Below are positions 25,546 to 35,140 of a DNA stretch of 64,000 nt, piece after piece; positions within the stretch are counted from its first letter, which is position 1; each line of letters begins with the position of its first letter. The stretch covers positions 1-64,000 of the forward strand of contig PTEX01000496.1 in NCBI GenBank assembly GCA_003342815.1, in the 5' to 3' direction. This DNA comes from Eudromia elegans. Its lineage: Eukaryota; Chordata; Aves; Tinamiformes; Tinamidae. The notes beneath the pieces are model-generated. The model saw only the letters and a list, made by a program, of their open reading frames with translations. It made no database searches and was not told the DNA's origin. The translations under genes and the position numbers were made by a program.

Positions 25546-28199
25546 CCAACTTTATAAACATCGTAACAGCAATAAATCAATAAATAAACACAAAGGAGAA
25601 AAGCTTAAGAGTATCCATCACAAACACAGTTTTATGAGGAAGCCTGTGAAAAAAATTTATGCAGTTTGAAAGATTATTTGTGTTCCTACGATATTAAAAA
25701 GTCACCAATTTGGTAGCTACTTATCAATAAATATAGTTATAAATATTTTTTTACCCTATTTAGAATGCTGACTTTCAGTTTCACTTATATAGTTTATAAA
25801 ACTAATTCTAAGATGGAAAAGAAAAAAATCCACTCTAACAAATACTACAAATGCTTGCTACTTTAGAGCAACCATTTTAAAGCAGAAATTATCCAAAAAA
25901 ATCTTCTGCATTTTTAATGTTTTTTTCTGATTTATGAAATAATTAAAAGATAATGTGACTATCAGAATCCTAGATAGCCAAAGAAGTGGTTTTAGTATGA
26001 GATGGTTCATGTAACGTGGACAGAATGAACACTACCCACATTTTAGAATGAATAATAACATTTTTTTTTCCCCAGGGGAACGAGTGTGCTGGTTTGAATT
26101 TGACTTTTACCAATAGCATTCCTACCTAGCAACCAAAATGCACAAAAAAAGTGCTGAAATGCATTAAATGACCTAATCAAGACAGAACCACTGGAAAATG
26201 TATGTATGATTTTATAGAATTTAAAAAAATAATAAAAAATGTTAATTTTTCTACTAATTTTTAGACCTGTCTTCACAAGTTACACCATTACCAACGTGAA
26301 AGTCACGTTCTTCCCCATGTGAGTTTATGACCATATATTAATACTTATTAATTCACACATATTAACTAAAATGGTGAATAAGGCCTAGTTTAGAGCAAGC
26401 TAATGCTTGTTCCAACTCCTAGCTGATATTAAGCAGCAGCCTCCATGTGGTCTATTAACTAGCCCGCCTCGGAACACGCAACTGGAAAAATCAGTACATT
26501 TAAGTAGAATATAAGCATAGACACACCTCTAAATTCTCATAATCTGTCATTGACAGCAGCTGAATTCAGACTATGACTACATTTTAGAGGACATTATTAA
26601 GCCAACAGTGTGCTGAAATGGATTTTAAATGGGCAAATGGGTCACTAAAATATATTGTTCATCCTAAAACATAATAGCTAGCTGAAGGCCTGCACTAGTG
26701 TTTGGACAGACCAGCCCCAGCTTTTGACAAATGACTAATCAAATAGTTTTAATAGCATACCGTATGAAAACAGGATAAAATAATGTTTTCCATGGCCGAC
26801 TATAAGTAAGTGAAATCAGCTTTCTGGAACGAAAAATGGCCTAGCAAGAGTTCCCTATTGGCATTTAACAGCAGGAACATGTTCCCTCTAACTTTTGCTA
26901 ACAACTGAAGTAGATTCTGTATATACCTGCATTTTGGAAATCACAGTTTTAATTAAGGCTCAAGTACTTGAAATGTTCAGAATTTAAATAGAGCATGTTG
27001 AGTGTAGGTTCTGTAGCACTGCAGTAACCAATGTAATCAATGTACACTGTTCTGCATTTTAGCTTAATTTGCACAAGTAGCATTGCTCAATTCAATGTAT
27101 ATTTTTGATGTATATACCCAGTACATCCCGTCTCTTGGATCCCAGTGATCCAATCTCTTATGGCATGACAAAGACTTTTACTGTGTGTTTTAGAGCGTTA
27201 AATTCCTCCTTAGAAAAAAATCTCACAATCAGAATAATATATTTTCTAAGTGTATTCTTTTTCTAAGAATATATGTGTATATATATAATATAGCTATTAA
27301 AAAGTTTTGTATGTGTCATTAGCATGACAGAGTAACTATAGAAAGAATGTAATATATGATGATCTGATTGCTTACTGTGATTGGAATATCATAGCTTTAA
27401 ATATGTAAGAAAGATTTAGGAATAGATTCGTTTTCTAGAGACCTATTCTGCCTGAAAGCAGAATTCAGTCAATGGGAAAGGAAGGCCCATAAGCAAATAA
27501 TAACAAAGTATTGCAAAAAAAATGACAAAAAATACCCATAGAAATCTTTTTTGAGATTCTAAGAATTTAAAACTGCAGCCTTGCAGACATAAATATGTGG
27601 GGTATACTGGGTAGTGTAGTTAGGAAATGGGTTCTGGATTTCTTATTTAGCCCCAAAACCTCAGATTCATAAACCTATGTGGGTTCAAAAAGCTAAACAA
27701 AAGCGTAAAGGCTTCTAGCACGGAAGTATTGCATACAACCTTACTAAGTCTGAAAAACAAACTAGAGCAGATTCAAAATTTAGTTATGACAGTCTTCTTA
27801 CTGTTGTCAATTACAATAATGAGATTTGGGCCACTGATGCAGGCAGTCTGGAGTGACAAACATGTCAGTCATGAAATTTTCGTCTCTGTCATGACCGGCT
27901 TCCTTCTACATTTGTCTTACAGCAAAACAGCGATGAGTACTTGGCCATTACGAGGCAAAATTATCTTCCCTGCATTTTGCCCTTGGGAAAAAACAGCCGA
28001 TGAGATGGAATGAGAAGCGGGAAGCAGCTAATACCACCTCCCCACGTGGGTTTTAAAGTAGAATGGATAAGGTATGGGAGGAGGCGGCTGCGGATCTACT
28101 CTTGCAAAGTGGATGAGACTCAACTTCTGCAGCGCGTGGTGCAACTTCTGCCAACAGCGGTGAAAGGGAGGGAGAAGGACACATTAACACGGTATTAGA
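25546..28199. other. AT-rich non-coding DNA
   Basis: No gene is supported. It includes AT-rich simple sequence near 27256-27296. The block 26390-27080 is unique-looking and free of simple repeats, with several ATTA/TAAT homeobox-type words. It is a candidate for a conserved non-coding element by appearance only. Confidence 0.5.
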
Positions 28200-28975
28200 C
28201 AGACCTGAGATATGGGGGGGAGAAAGGGCAGACTCCTCCCTGGCTAGCAGCACCTCGGTGGGACCTGGGCCAGCTCTGCCAGCGAGAGCCCCTCCACTGG
28301 GAGCCCCGGCAGCAACGCCTGGGAGTCCGTGAGACTTGGCACACTCAGGGTGACCATCGGGAATTCAACGTGAGGATGTGGGCAAGGAAATGCGACTACC
28401 CCTGGTAAGCTGAGGGCAATTTCATGCTATTTCTGAGTCAGACTAATGCTTTCCTAATTACTAAAGGCTGGCAACGCTCCTTCTTTGCCTCCTCGCTCTG
28501 CTAAAGAGGCAAACACCAATTGCCAAAAATAAAGCTGGAAAATTCTTTCTGGAAATACCAGTGTGCAAAAACTCCCACTGCAGACTGCAAAGCAGGAGGG
28601 TGGCACGGGGCTGAGAGACAGCAGCTGCTCGGGGCACGTCCCAGCACTGTCCTCTGCACCTGACTGGCAGTGTGTGCCTCGCTGCCTAGAGAAAGGCTTC
28701 CCAAACCGTTCCCCTTCCTTGAGTCCGACCTGGTTTTCTTACCTAGTTTTATTCTATTTTACTCTATTTAGCTGTTATATTTTGGCAAGCCCATTTCTTC
28801 CAATTTACTCCAGCATGCACCAAGAGTTTCCATCCCTTTACCTATGCGAAATGCAAGTGATCACATACACCCCCTATAACTCTTTTCCTTAATTTCCCAT
28901 CCCTTGCTATCTTGTGTTATGAATTATCTATGAACTGGCACTAAGAGGCCACAAGGCAGTTAGGCTAAATTCTGA
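28200..28975. other. Transitional, moderately GC-rich DNA upstream of the CpG island
   Basis: Base composition rises toward the CpG island. Overlapping short frames occur on both strands but no protein is recognised. It may be the distal part of the promoter region of the gene starting near 29.5 kb. Confidence 0.4.
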
Positions 28976-29003
28976 TAAATAAATAAATAAATAAATAAAT
29001 AAA
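28976..29003. repeat. (AAAT)n microsatellite, 7 units
   Basis: A pure AAAT tetranucleotide run lies just upstream of the CpG island. Confidence 0.95.
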
Positions 29004-29495
29004 GCCACACTGCTCTCTCCTAAAGTAGCAAATACAAACGGGATTATCCATCTCCGCGATGGATTCTGAGGCATAGCCGGGATTCCCGTCGCGGCTGGAA
29101 AGCCGCCCTGCGGGGAAAGGCAGCGGGGACGAGGGAAGAGGAGGGGAACGTCCTCTGGGACGTCTTTCTCTGCCCCCCAGAGCAGAAGCTCCCCTCAGGG
29201 GGGCGGAGGGGGGCTGCTAATTAATTCATGCCCCGCGCGGCTCCCGGGTCGTTTCCTCGCTAATTGCTGCGGGCCGCCTGGCTCCGAGGCGTGGAGGACG
29301 GGGCCGCCCGGCAGCCGCTGCCGCCACTGCTGCTATTTCAGGGCGGGCGGCGCCCCCCGACACCTGCCCCGTCCCGTCGCGGTCCCTCCGCCCGTGGCCG
29401 GGAGGAGGAGGAGAGAGAGGAGGAGGAAGGGGGGTGGGTGGCGGAGCTGCCGCCTCCGCACCAAACTCCGCGCTCGTCGCGGCCGGGCCGTGGCC

Positions 29496-29580
29496 ATGGC
29501 CACCTCCGCCGCCGCCACCGGGCAGGACCCCGCTGCCGCCGCCGGCGATGAGTTCGGCGACATCATCCGCAGCCGCTCCG
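29496..29580 (+). CDS. Putative first coding exon of an unidentified gene (28 codons plus one base)
   Basis: An ATG in strong Kozak context (G at -3, G at +4: ggccATGgcc) lies in the middle of the CpG island. It opens a frame of 28 codons. The first 18 residues are Ala/Ser/Thr-rich with Gln, Asp and Gly (starting MATSAAATGQDPAAAA). Then comes a less biased, acidic-to-basic stretch, GDEFGDIIRSRS, which looks like the beginning of a real protein. The exon ends at 29580 at a GT donor (CTCCG|GTAGGC), leaving an intron phase of 1. There is no signal peptide or membrane segment, so a cytoplasmic or nuclear product is likely. I do not recognise the protein. Other ATGs in the area (for example 29548, in another frame) are weaker and lead only into the intron. 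If this reading is right, the rest of the gene lies more than 30 kb downstream, possibly beyond the window. Confidence 0.6.
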
Positions 29581-29623
29581 GTAGGCGACACCGCCCGCGG
29601 GGCTCCGCTCGGCGGCACCGGAC

Positions 29624-29641
29624 GGGACGGGATGGGGTGGG
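29624..29641 (+). other. G-quadruplex motif at the start of the presumed first intron
   Basis: GGGACGGGATGGGGTGGG has four runs of at least three Gs separated by loops of 2, 2 and 1 bases. This satisfies the standard four-run G4 pattern on the non-template strand. It lies 44 bases after the exon 1 donor, inside a longer run of GGGAC-like units (29619-29660). G-rich non-template DNA just downstream of CpG-island starts is known to favour R-loops. A role here is inference. Confidence 0.75.
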
Positions 29642-29985
29642 ACGCGACGGGACGGGGCAGGCGGCGGCCGGGGGCTCCTGCGGCGCGGTGCTCCGGAGGA
29701 GAGGCGCACGCCCGCGGGGCTGGGGAGCGCAGGAGAGGAGGAGCCTCTTCTTAAATCTTCTTAAAATAAAGTTTTGAATACAACTTTTTTTTTTCTCCTG
29801 GATTATTGCTATCAGTATTTCTAACACAACTACTTTTCCTGGCGTTGCGCGGCTTGGGAGAAGCCTGCCCGCGGGGGAGATGGTCGCGCTTTTCGGGCTG
29901 GTGCGGGCGGCGTTCGCGCTCCCTCCTCCCCGGGCCCCCCGCGGCTCCGCGGCGGCAGCTGAGGCGCAACCTCGGGGTAAAGTTT

Positions 29986-31255
29986 CCGTGGAGGGTTTTT
30001 TCTCCTTATAACCCTCTTCTTAGGCCTGGTTGGAAACCAAATCCCAAGTAGTAAAGGTATTTATAGACCATTCAGTATTTGCTCTTCTGCAAGACAAGTG
30101 CATGTGCAGCTTCAAAGGAAACTTAACGCTTTTTGAGGCCATACTGCTCGCTCAGGAACCTGAGGTGGAAGTAGCGAGGCCCTTACGCTCTTAAATGGCC
30201 ACTGATTTGTGGTGTTGTGCTGCGTTTAATAATATAAAAGAAGCAATAGCAACAAAATACTTGCAAAGTGCTATGGAATAATTTGACCTAGTGTGGGAAA
30301 TGTTGACGTAGAAAAATGTTGGTGTAGCAAATGTTGGTAGAGCTTTTTGTAAGTAGAACTTGCCTTTTTGTCAAAAGATTCTGTGATTCTTGTTTTCGCT
30401 CTGTTGAAGTGAGACTTGGTGCTTCCTTGCTGATGTCTCCATGGCACAAAGCTTGGGTTGAAGATCTCTGCTGCAGCAGCGAAATGTTTCTCTCTTTGCT
30501 TGGAGCCTACAGCCCTGGTTTTTTAACCACTTCTCTTGCGGTTCAGCGTTTAAGCAGAAATGCAGGCTCAACCCTGTGGTAGCTTGGTTGGTCTCCTGCG
30601 CATTTCCTTCCAAGACCCACTTTGGGCTCCCAGAGCGTGTCTTTCCCCTGAGTTTATGCAGCATGAGAGGAATTGGTGAAGGAAATAAAACTGGCTAGTG
30701 AGCTCTCCCCATAGTCATTTCTGGTAAAGCTAGCGTGACGACCTTCATAGCCGCATATGATCCCAGTTCCATACTTAGCTCCCTTATAGTTTGGGCAAGC
30801 ATGAAATGGGAGACAAGAATGCCGCACAGAAAAGCCCTCATCTTTTAAAGGGTTAGGCTGTAGAGGGTAATCCTGGGAACGTTTACCTTAGTATCTCAGT
30901 GGTTACCGGTTGGAGACAAGAGGATCTGGAGGCTTACAAAAAGACTATCTTCAGATCCAAGTGTTTTCCAGAGGGCAAAGTTGCAGCTGATAACTTTATT
31001 GCGAAATGTTACAGCTCAATGAGCTGCCTCGGCTTTCTTCCTGCTCTTTTTCTCTCATCTCTTACTACTAGTTTCAACATTCATTTACTTCCTTGTTTTC
31101 CTGAGAACAGACATTCACTGAAAAATTAGGAAATGTTACCTATGTGTTTCCAAGTTATCCCTTGTTTTCATGTTTTCACATTGAAAGTGTTTCTAAATCA
31201 TCCTATGTGGCAATATGAGATGCATGGAATAGACGACAGTTTTCATCACAGAAAT

Positions 31256-31286
<31 letters not shown>

Positions 31287-33263
31287 CTTCCCCTGAGCGA
31301 TATACCACACAGTGAGCCCTTCCTCCTTCTCATCTTTCATTGATACTGGCAGATGTTGAAATGTATTTCTGAAAATCTGACTATGGGACTTAGAGAAAAA
31401 TAACATAAACTGGCATAGTAAACTGAGGATGGATTTTAAAAAAAAAGTATGAGGAAGTCTTAAAGTGGAGAAGGAGGGTAGGAATGATTTATCTTTATTT
31501 ATTTATTCATGAATATCTCAGTGGGATAATGGCTGAGGATGGATTTATTTCATCTTGGGATTTTCTATAGACCATTACCTACGTAAGGCATTTTTGGAGT
31601 TTAGATGCTTCATTTGTTTGGACATGCGTACACCTTCTAGACTGGAAATTGTAAGAATGTTTCTTATTATCTCTTGATTAAAATGCTGGCACAGCTTTCT
31701 TGATGTAGTGATGGTAAGGAGTCTAAAGTTGTTCTCAGGTGGCATTTCAGATGCCTGCAGAAAGGATTTTGTGATCCAGTAGGGAAACTCTTGGTGAAAG
31801 AAGATGAAGAAAGTACCTTAAGTCCTTGGAGATTCTCAGAACATCAGATATCTAAGGGATTTTGAAGGAGATTGCATATTTGTTTTTCACTGTGTTTGTA
31901 TTAATTTCATGCCTCAGAGGTCTGCTGCTTTCTGGCGTAGCTTGGAAGAAATTTTCACCCTCCTATGTACAAAATGACTTCTTGTTGATGCAGTTTTGCC
32001 TTTTCCTGAAGCTAGAGAGTGGATACAGACAGGGAAGAATATGGTGGTGCACTTTAGTCATACTAAAATTTCCTACATTACTATTTTTTGAGGCTTTATT
32101 GAAATGCTCAGAACTCAAGGTGCACTGGGAGTTTAACAAGGTGAATGGGCTGGTGTAAGTAATGTTAATCTGATCATGTTGCTGTCAATTCTAAGCAAAA
32201 TAATTGGAAAAGAATATGAGGATTCACTTCACTAAAAGAATAAATAAAATCTTATGATTAAAGCTTGTTAACACAATTCGGTGGAAAACCAGCTTTGTCA
32301 AAATCTTTTCTGTTAACAAATTTTCGTGATAAAGCAATTTCTCTCTCAGTATGTTGCAAACAACAACAAACAAGTATTACTAGGAATAAAATGCTTAGGA
32401 AATTGTTGAAAACACAGAACAGTTCTTTCTCAAAAGTTGTCATTGGGGAACTGTAATGGAGTTGGGTTATCCCTGTTTTATCTCCACAGGGGTAATTGGT
32501 AGTTTCAACAGTTACTCATATTTTTTTCACTTTCATTCAGGCAATAGAAACCATTCTGCATGCATGCTTGAAATTCATGCAAATGCAAAGTTTAGGAATG
32601 AAGAATATAAGTGATAGTTTTGTAATGAGGGATTATGTCCAAAAAATAATTTAATTGTCACTGCAGGTGTTGGTTCAATGCAACCTCTTAATGTGTTAAC
32701 TTTCCATTTTCTATTTTGCTATTTTTAACTTTTGCATATTATGTGATCAGAAATTCTGATATCTGCTTGTCTGTTTCTTTAAAAGGATGATAACATCTGA
32801 AGAGGCCTAACCCAACTGCTGGTACTTCTTTGTAAGATAAGCTTTATCCAAATGGTAGAAGCTACAGGCCTCCATGCTTAAGAGAGCCTGTGGTAAATCA
32901 TCAGGCCAACTATCTATCTGTGCTGTGATCCCTTCTGACCATAATATTCATATGTAGATCTTCTATTAAGAGAAAGACCTTTCCTGCTGAGCTCTCTACC
33001 GTAATATCTGCCTGCTGAACAGGTCAGCCGCAGGTCCGACCCACCTATCCTTAGAGGGGTGAGAGCCATTGGAAGCCTCTTCTCGTCCCATGTTGGGGTC
33101 CTGTCTGCACCTTATCAAGTCTGCCTCTTAGATGTTGTGTATGTTTTAAAGCAGTATATGAAAGTAATGCAATCCATGAACGGGTACTAGGTTATTTAAA
33201 ATATTAGCACCAAACCAGAACTCATCTGGGTCTTTGGGTTAGTTGAATGAGGCTGATTACACA
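29986..33263 (+). other. Presumed first intron, proximal part
   Basis: Beyond the CpG island the sequence returns to AT-rich unique DNA. No exon, RNA gene or repeat family is recognised. A pure run of 28 Ts lies at 31259-31286. Confidence 0.45.
31259..31286 (-). repeat. Poly(T)/poly(A) tract, 28 bases
   Basis: There are twenty-eight uninterrupted Ts, followed by cttcccc. No element body is recognised next to it. Confidence 0.95.
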
Positions 33264-33473
33264 GCTGTGTTAGCTGTGTTAGCTGTGTTAGCTGTGTTAG
33301 CTGTGTTAGCTGTNNNNNNNNNNNNNNNNNNNNNNNNNNNNNNNNNNNNNNNNNNNNNNNNNNNNNNNNNNNNNNNNNNNNNNNNNNNNNNNNNNNNNNN
33401 NNNNNNNNNNNNNNNNNNAGCTGTGTTAGCTGTGTTAGCTGTGTTAGCTGTGTTAGCTGTGTTAGCTGTTAGC
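33264..33473. repeat. 9-bp minisatellite (GCTGTGTTA)n containing a 105-base assembly gap
   Basis: Five perfect units of GCTGTGTTA and part of a sixth (33264-33313) are followed by Ns at 33314-33418. About five more perfect units and a degenerate edge (gctgttagcattagc) reach 33473. The two flanks are out of phase with one another: the first full unit starts at 33264 and the first after the gap at 33420, a difference of 156, which is not a multiple of 9. The N length is therefore probably an estimate, or variant units lie inside. A 9-bp unit has no stop in this frame (Ala-Val-Leu repeated), so an apparent long frame across it is an artefact. Confidence 0.95.
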
Positions 33474-34572
33474 ATTAGCAAAAAGACAGTAATATTGTAA
33501 AATAATGTCATATATGAATGTGTTAAATGTTTTAGTTGAAAAAAAGCAATTTTAGTCTCATCAGTGTGGGTCTTTACCATATTGTACCTGACGTCATGCT
33601 TATTCAACCCATAAACATTGTGATTTGGGAAATGCAAACTGTAGAGCTAACTAAAATCTACCTTTGACTTAACTCCTTTGAAGAATGTGTGGCTTCCAGT
33701 GGACCAAGTTTTCTTTTTTGGTATGCAGGGAAATGCCACCATCATGTTTAGAATGTGTTCAGATGCAAAGCATAAAAGAATATTTAAATTGTTTTAAAAA
33801 ATGTAAATAAATAAAATTTACATGCCATAAATACTTCCTAAATCTTCATTAAATTGATGTGATTTTAGTACTGCTGCAAAACTTAGTAACTATAGTTTTT
33901 ACTAGCTTTTTTTTTACTTCTAGTAATTTCTTTCTTAGTTCCTCACTACTTCGTATATAACCGGTATAAAAAGGGCTTAAGGCCTCATTTGTTCTTAGCT
34001 TCCATTAAAATAAAAAATAGGTTCAGCAAAAGCTGCTTTTATTATATGATGACTTTGCTTGGAAGAATGGTTTGGCATGTTTCAAGCTTTATGAGTAAGG
34101 ATTAGAGCCCCTCCACAGTTGTCTTTTATATTCCTTGTTGCATGACTTGAGTTTTTTTGACTAGATGACTCTATATACCAAATGGCAACTGTTCATTGGG
34201 AGTTAGCTCTATGCAGAATTAAGCAGGCATATAATCTGGAAGGTAATTCAGGAAACAAAGGAACACTTGATTTCCTGTTGTATTTGAATGCATAGTGCAT
34301 AATTATTTTAGTGTATAGAGTAGTGTGTTTTCTCCCCTTTTCCCTCTTCTCCCTCCCTTTGCCCTTCAAAGCTTAATTGGTGGTAAAACTATAGGTGACC
34401 TTATTACAGTTTACACACCTTGTCCCTAACGGGATAATCTGAATGGCTGCTTCTGGAGCTTGGAGAACGCCTGCATTTCCCTGCTCTCACTAGCACAGAG
34501 AAATCAGAGGACTGTACTCTGTTTGCTTGCCAAGAAACACATGTCAGCCCATGCTGTCCAAAAGACGATCAT
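33474..34572 (+). other. AT-rich presumed intronic DNA
   Basis: No exon, RNA gene or repeat family is recognised. Confidence 0.45.
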
Positions 34573-34777
34573 CGAATCATAGAATGTTTAAGGTTGGAAG
34601 GGACCTCTAGAGGTCATCTAGTCCAACCCCCCTGCACACGCAGGGTCTCCTAGAGCATGTGGCATAGGGTGGTGTCCAGGCGGGTTTGGAAGATCTCCAG
34701 AGGAGACTCCACCACCTCTCTGGGCAGCCTGTTCCAATGCTCTGTCACCCTCACTGTCAAGAAGAATGCGTGTTGAA
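34573..34777 (-). mobile_element. CR1 LINE, 3'-terminal fragment
   Basis: Read on the minus strand, it begins in the ORF2 tail (ttcttgacagtgagggtgac), covers the 'NRLPREVVESPLEIFQTRLD'-like end and the 3' UTR (ccctgcgtgtgcagggggg), and ends with the octamer region (attctatgattcgat). It is nearly identical in its last 200 bases to the CR1 at 53250-53464, which lies in the opposite orientation about 18.5 kb away. The two therefore belong to the same, fairly young subfamily. Confidence 0.92.
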
Positions 34778-35140
34778 CATCGACGGTCTGATGAGGATGG
34801 GGGAACAGGATGAATTGACAAATGATTCAGTGCAACAAGGTTTATTTGAGGCGCTCTAGCATGCGGATCAGGGAGACTGACCCCATCATCCCTTCCCTGT
34901 CCCCTGTGCTGTGTGCTGCCCTGGCTGCCTCCTGCAGGCTGTGCCTGCCTGTGGCTCAGTGCCCCACGTGCTGCGATGTGAGCGCACTGGGGACAGGGCA
35001 GGGCATTCGCTGTGCACGTGCTGCTCTCGCTCACAGTGTGCTGGCAAGACGCTCGTGGAAAGTGTCTAAGCAAGGAGGTTACAGCAGTGACTCCTCTGAA
35101 TCCGAGCATTTATGGCGATCCACAAGGAAAGTGGGTTCCC
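34778..35140 (-). other. GC-rich segment with a minus-strand AATAAA; possible LTR or retroposed 3' end
   Basis: This segment directly abuts the truncated 5' side of the CR1 fragment and is markedly more GC-rich than its flanks. On the minus strand it reads toward a polyadenylation signal AATAAA (plus-strand tttatt at 34841-34846), followed by cttgttgcactgaatc. This arrangement is typical of an LTR R/U5 region or the 3' end of a retroposed transcript. Both strands carry chance-length frames (163 codons minus, 117 plus), but neither encodes a protein I recognise. The boundaries and the class are uncertain, and the CR1 junction could be an insertion point. Confidence 0.3.

Larger units (their letters stand above)
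29040..29985 (+). promoter_or_regulatory. CpG island promoter of the unidentified gene
   Basis: This is the only stretch in the window dense in both G+C and CpG. GC-box-like sites (Sp1 type) are seen at 29199-29205 (ggggcgg) and 29341-29350 (gggcgggcgg). No TATA box is evident, as is usual for broad CpG-island promoters. A purine-rich GGA/GAG tract at about 29400-29432 lies in what would be the 5' UTR. The first coding exon sits inside the island, which continues about 400 bases into the presumed first intron. The plus-strand direction is inferred from the exon. Divergent transcription is possible and cannot be ruled out. Confidence 0.85.

Noticed and set aside
29226..29827. Long minus-strand frames (130 and 164 codons) and a 106-codon plus-strand frame in the CpG island
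   Set aside because: GC-rich DNA has few stop codons. These frames are Ala/Pro/Arg/Gly-rich and lack the Kozak ATG plus donor arrangement seen at 29496-29580.
33264..33473. Interstitial telomeric repeat
   Set aside because: The unit GCTGTGTTA contains TTAGC but is not the vertebrate TTAGGG telomere repeat in any phase or on either strand.
33243..33637. Open frames on both strands across the N gap (Ala-Val-Leu or Thr-Ala-Asn repeats)
   Set aside because: A 9-bp repeat without stops gives an open frame automatically, and the middle is undetermined sequence.
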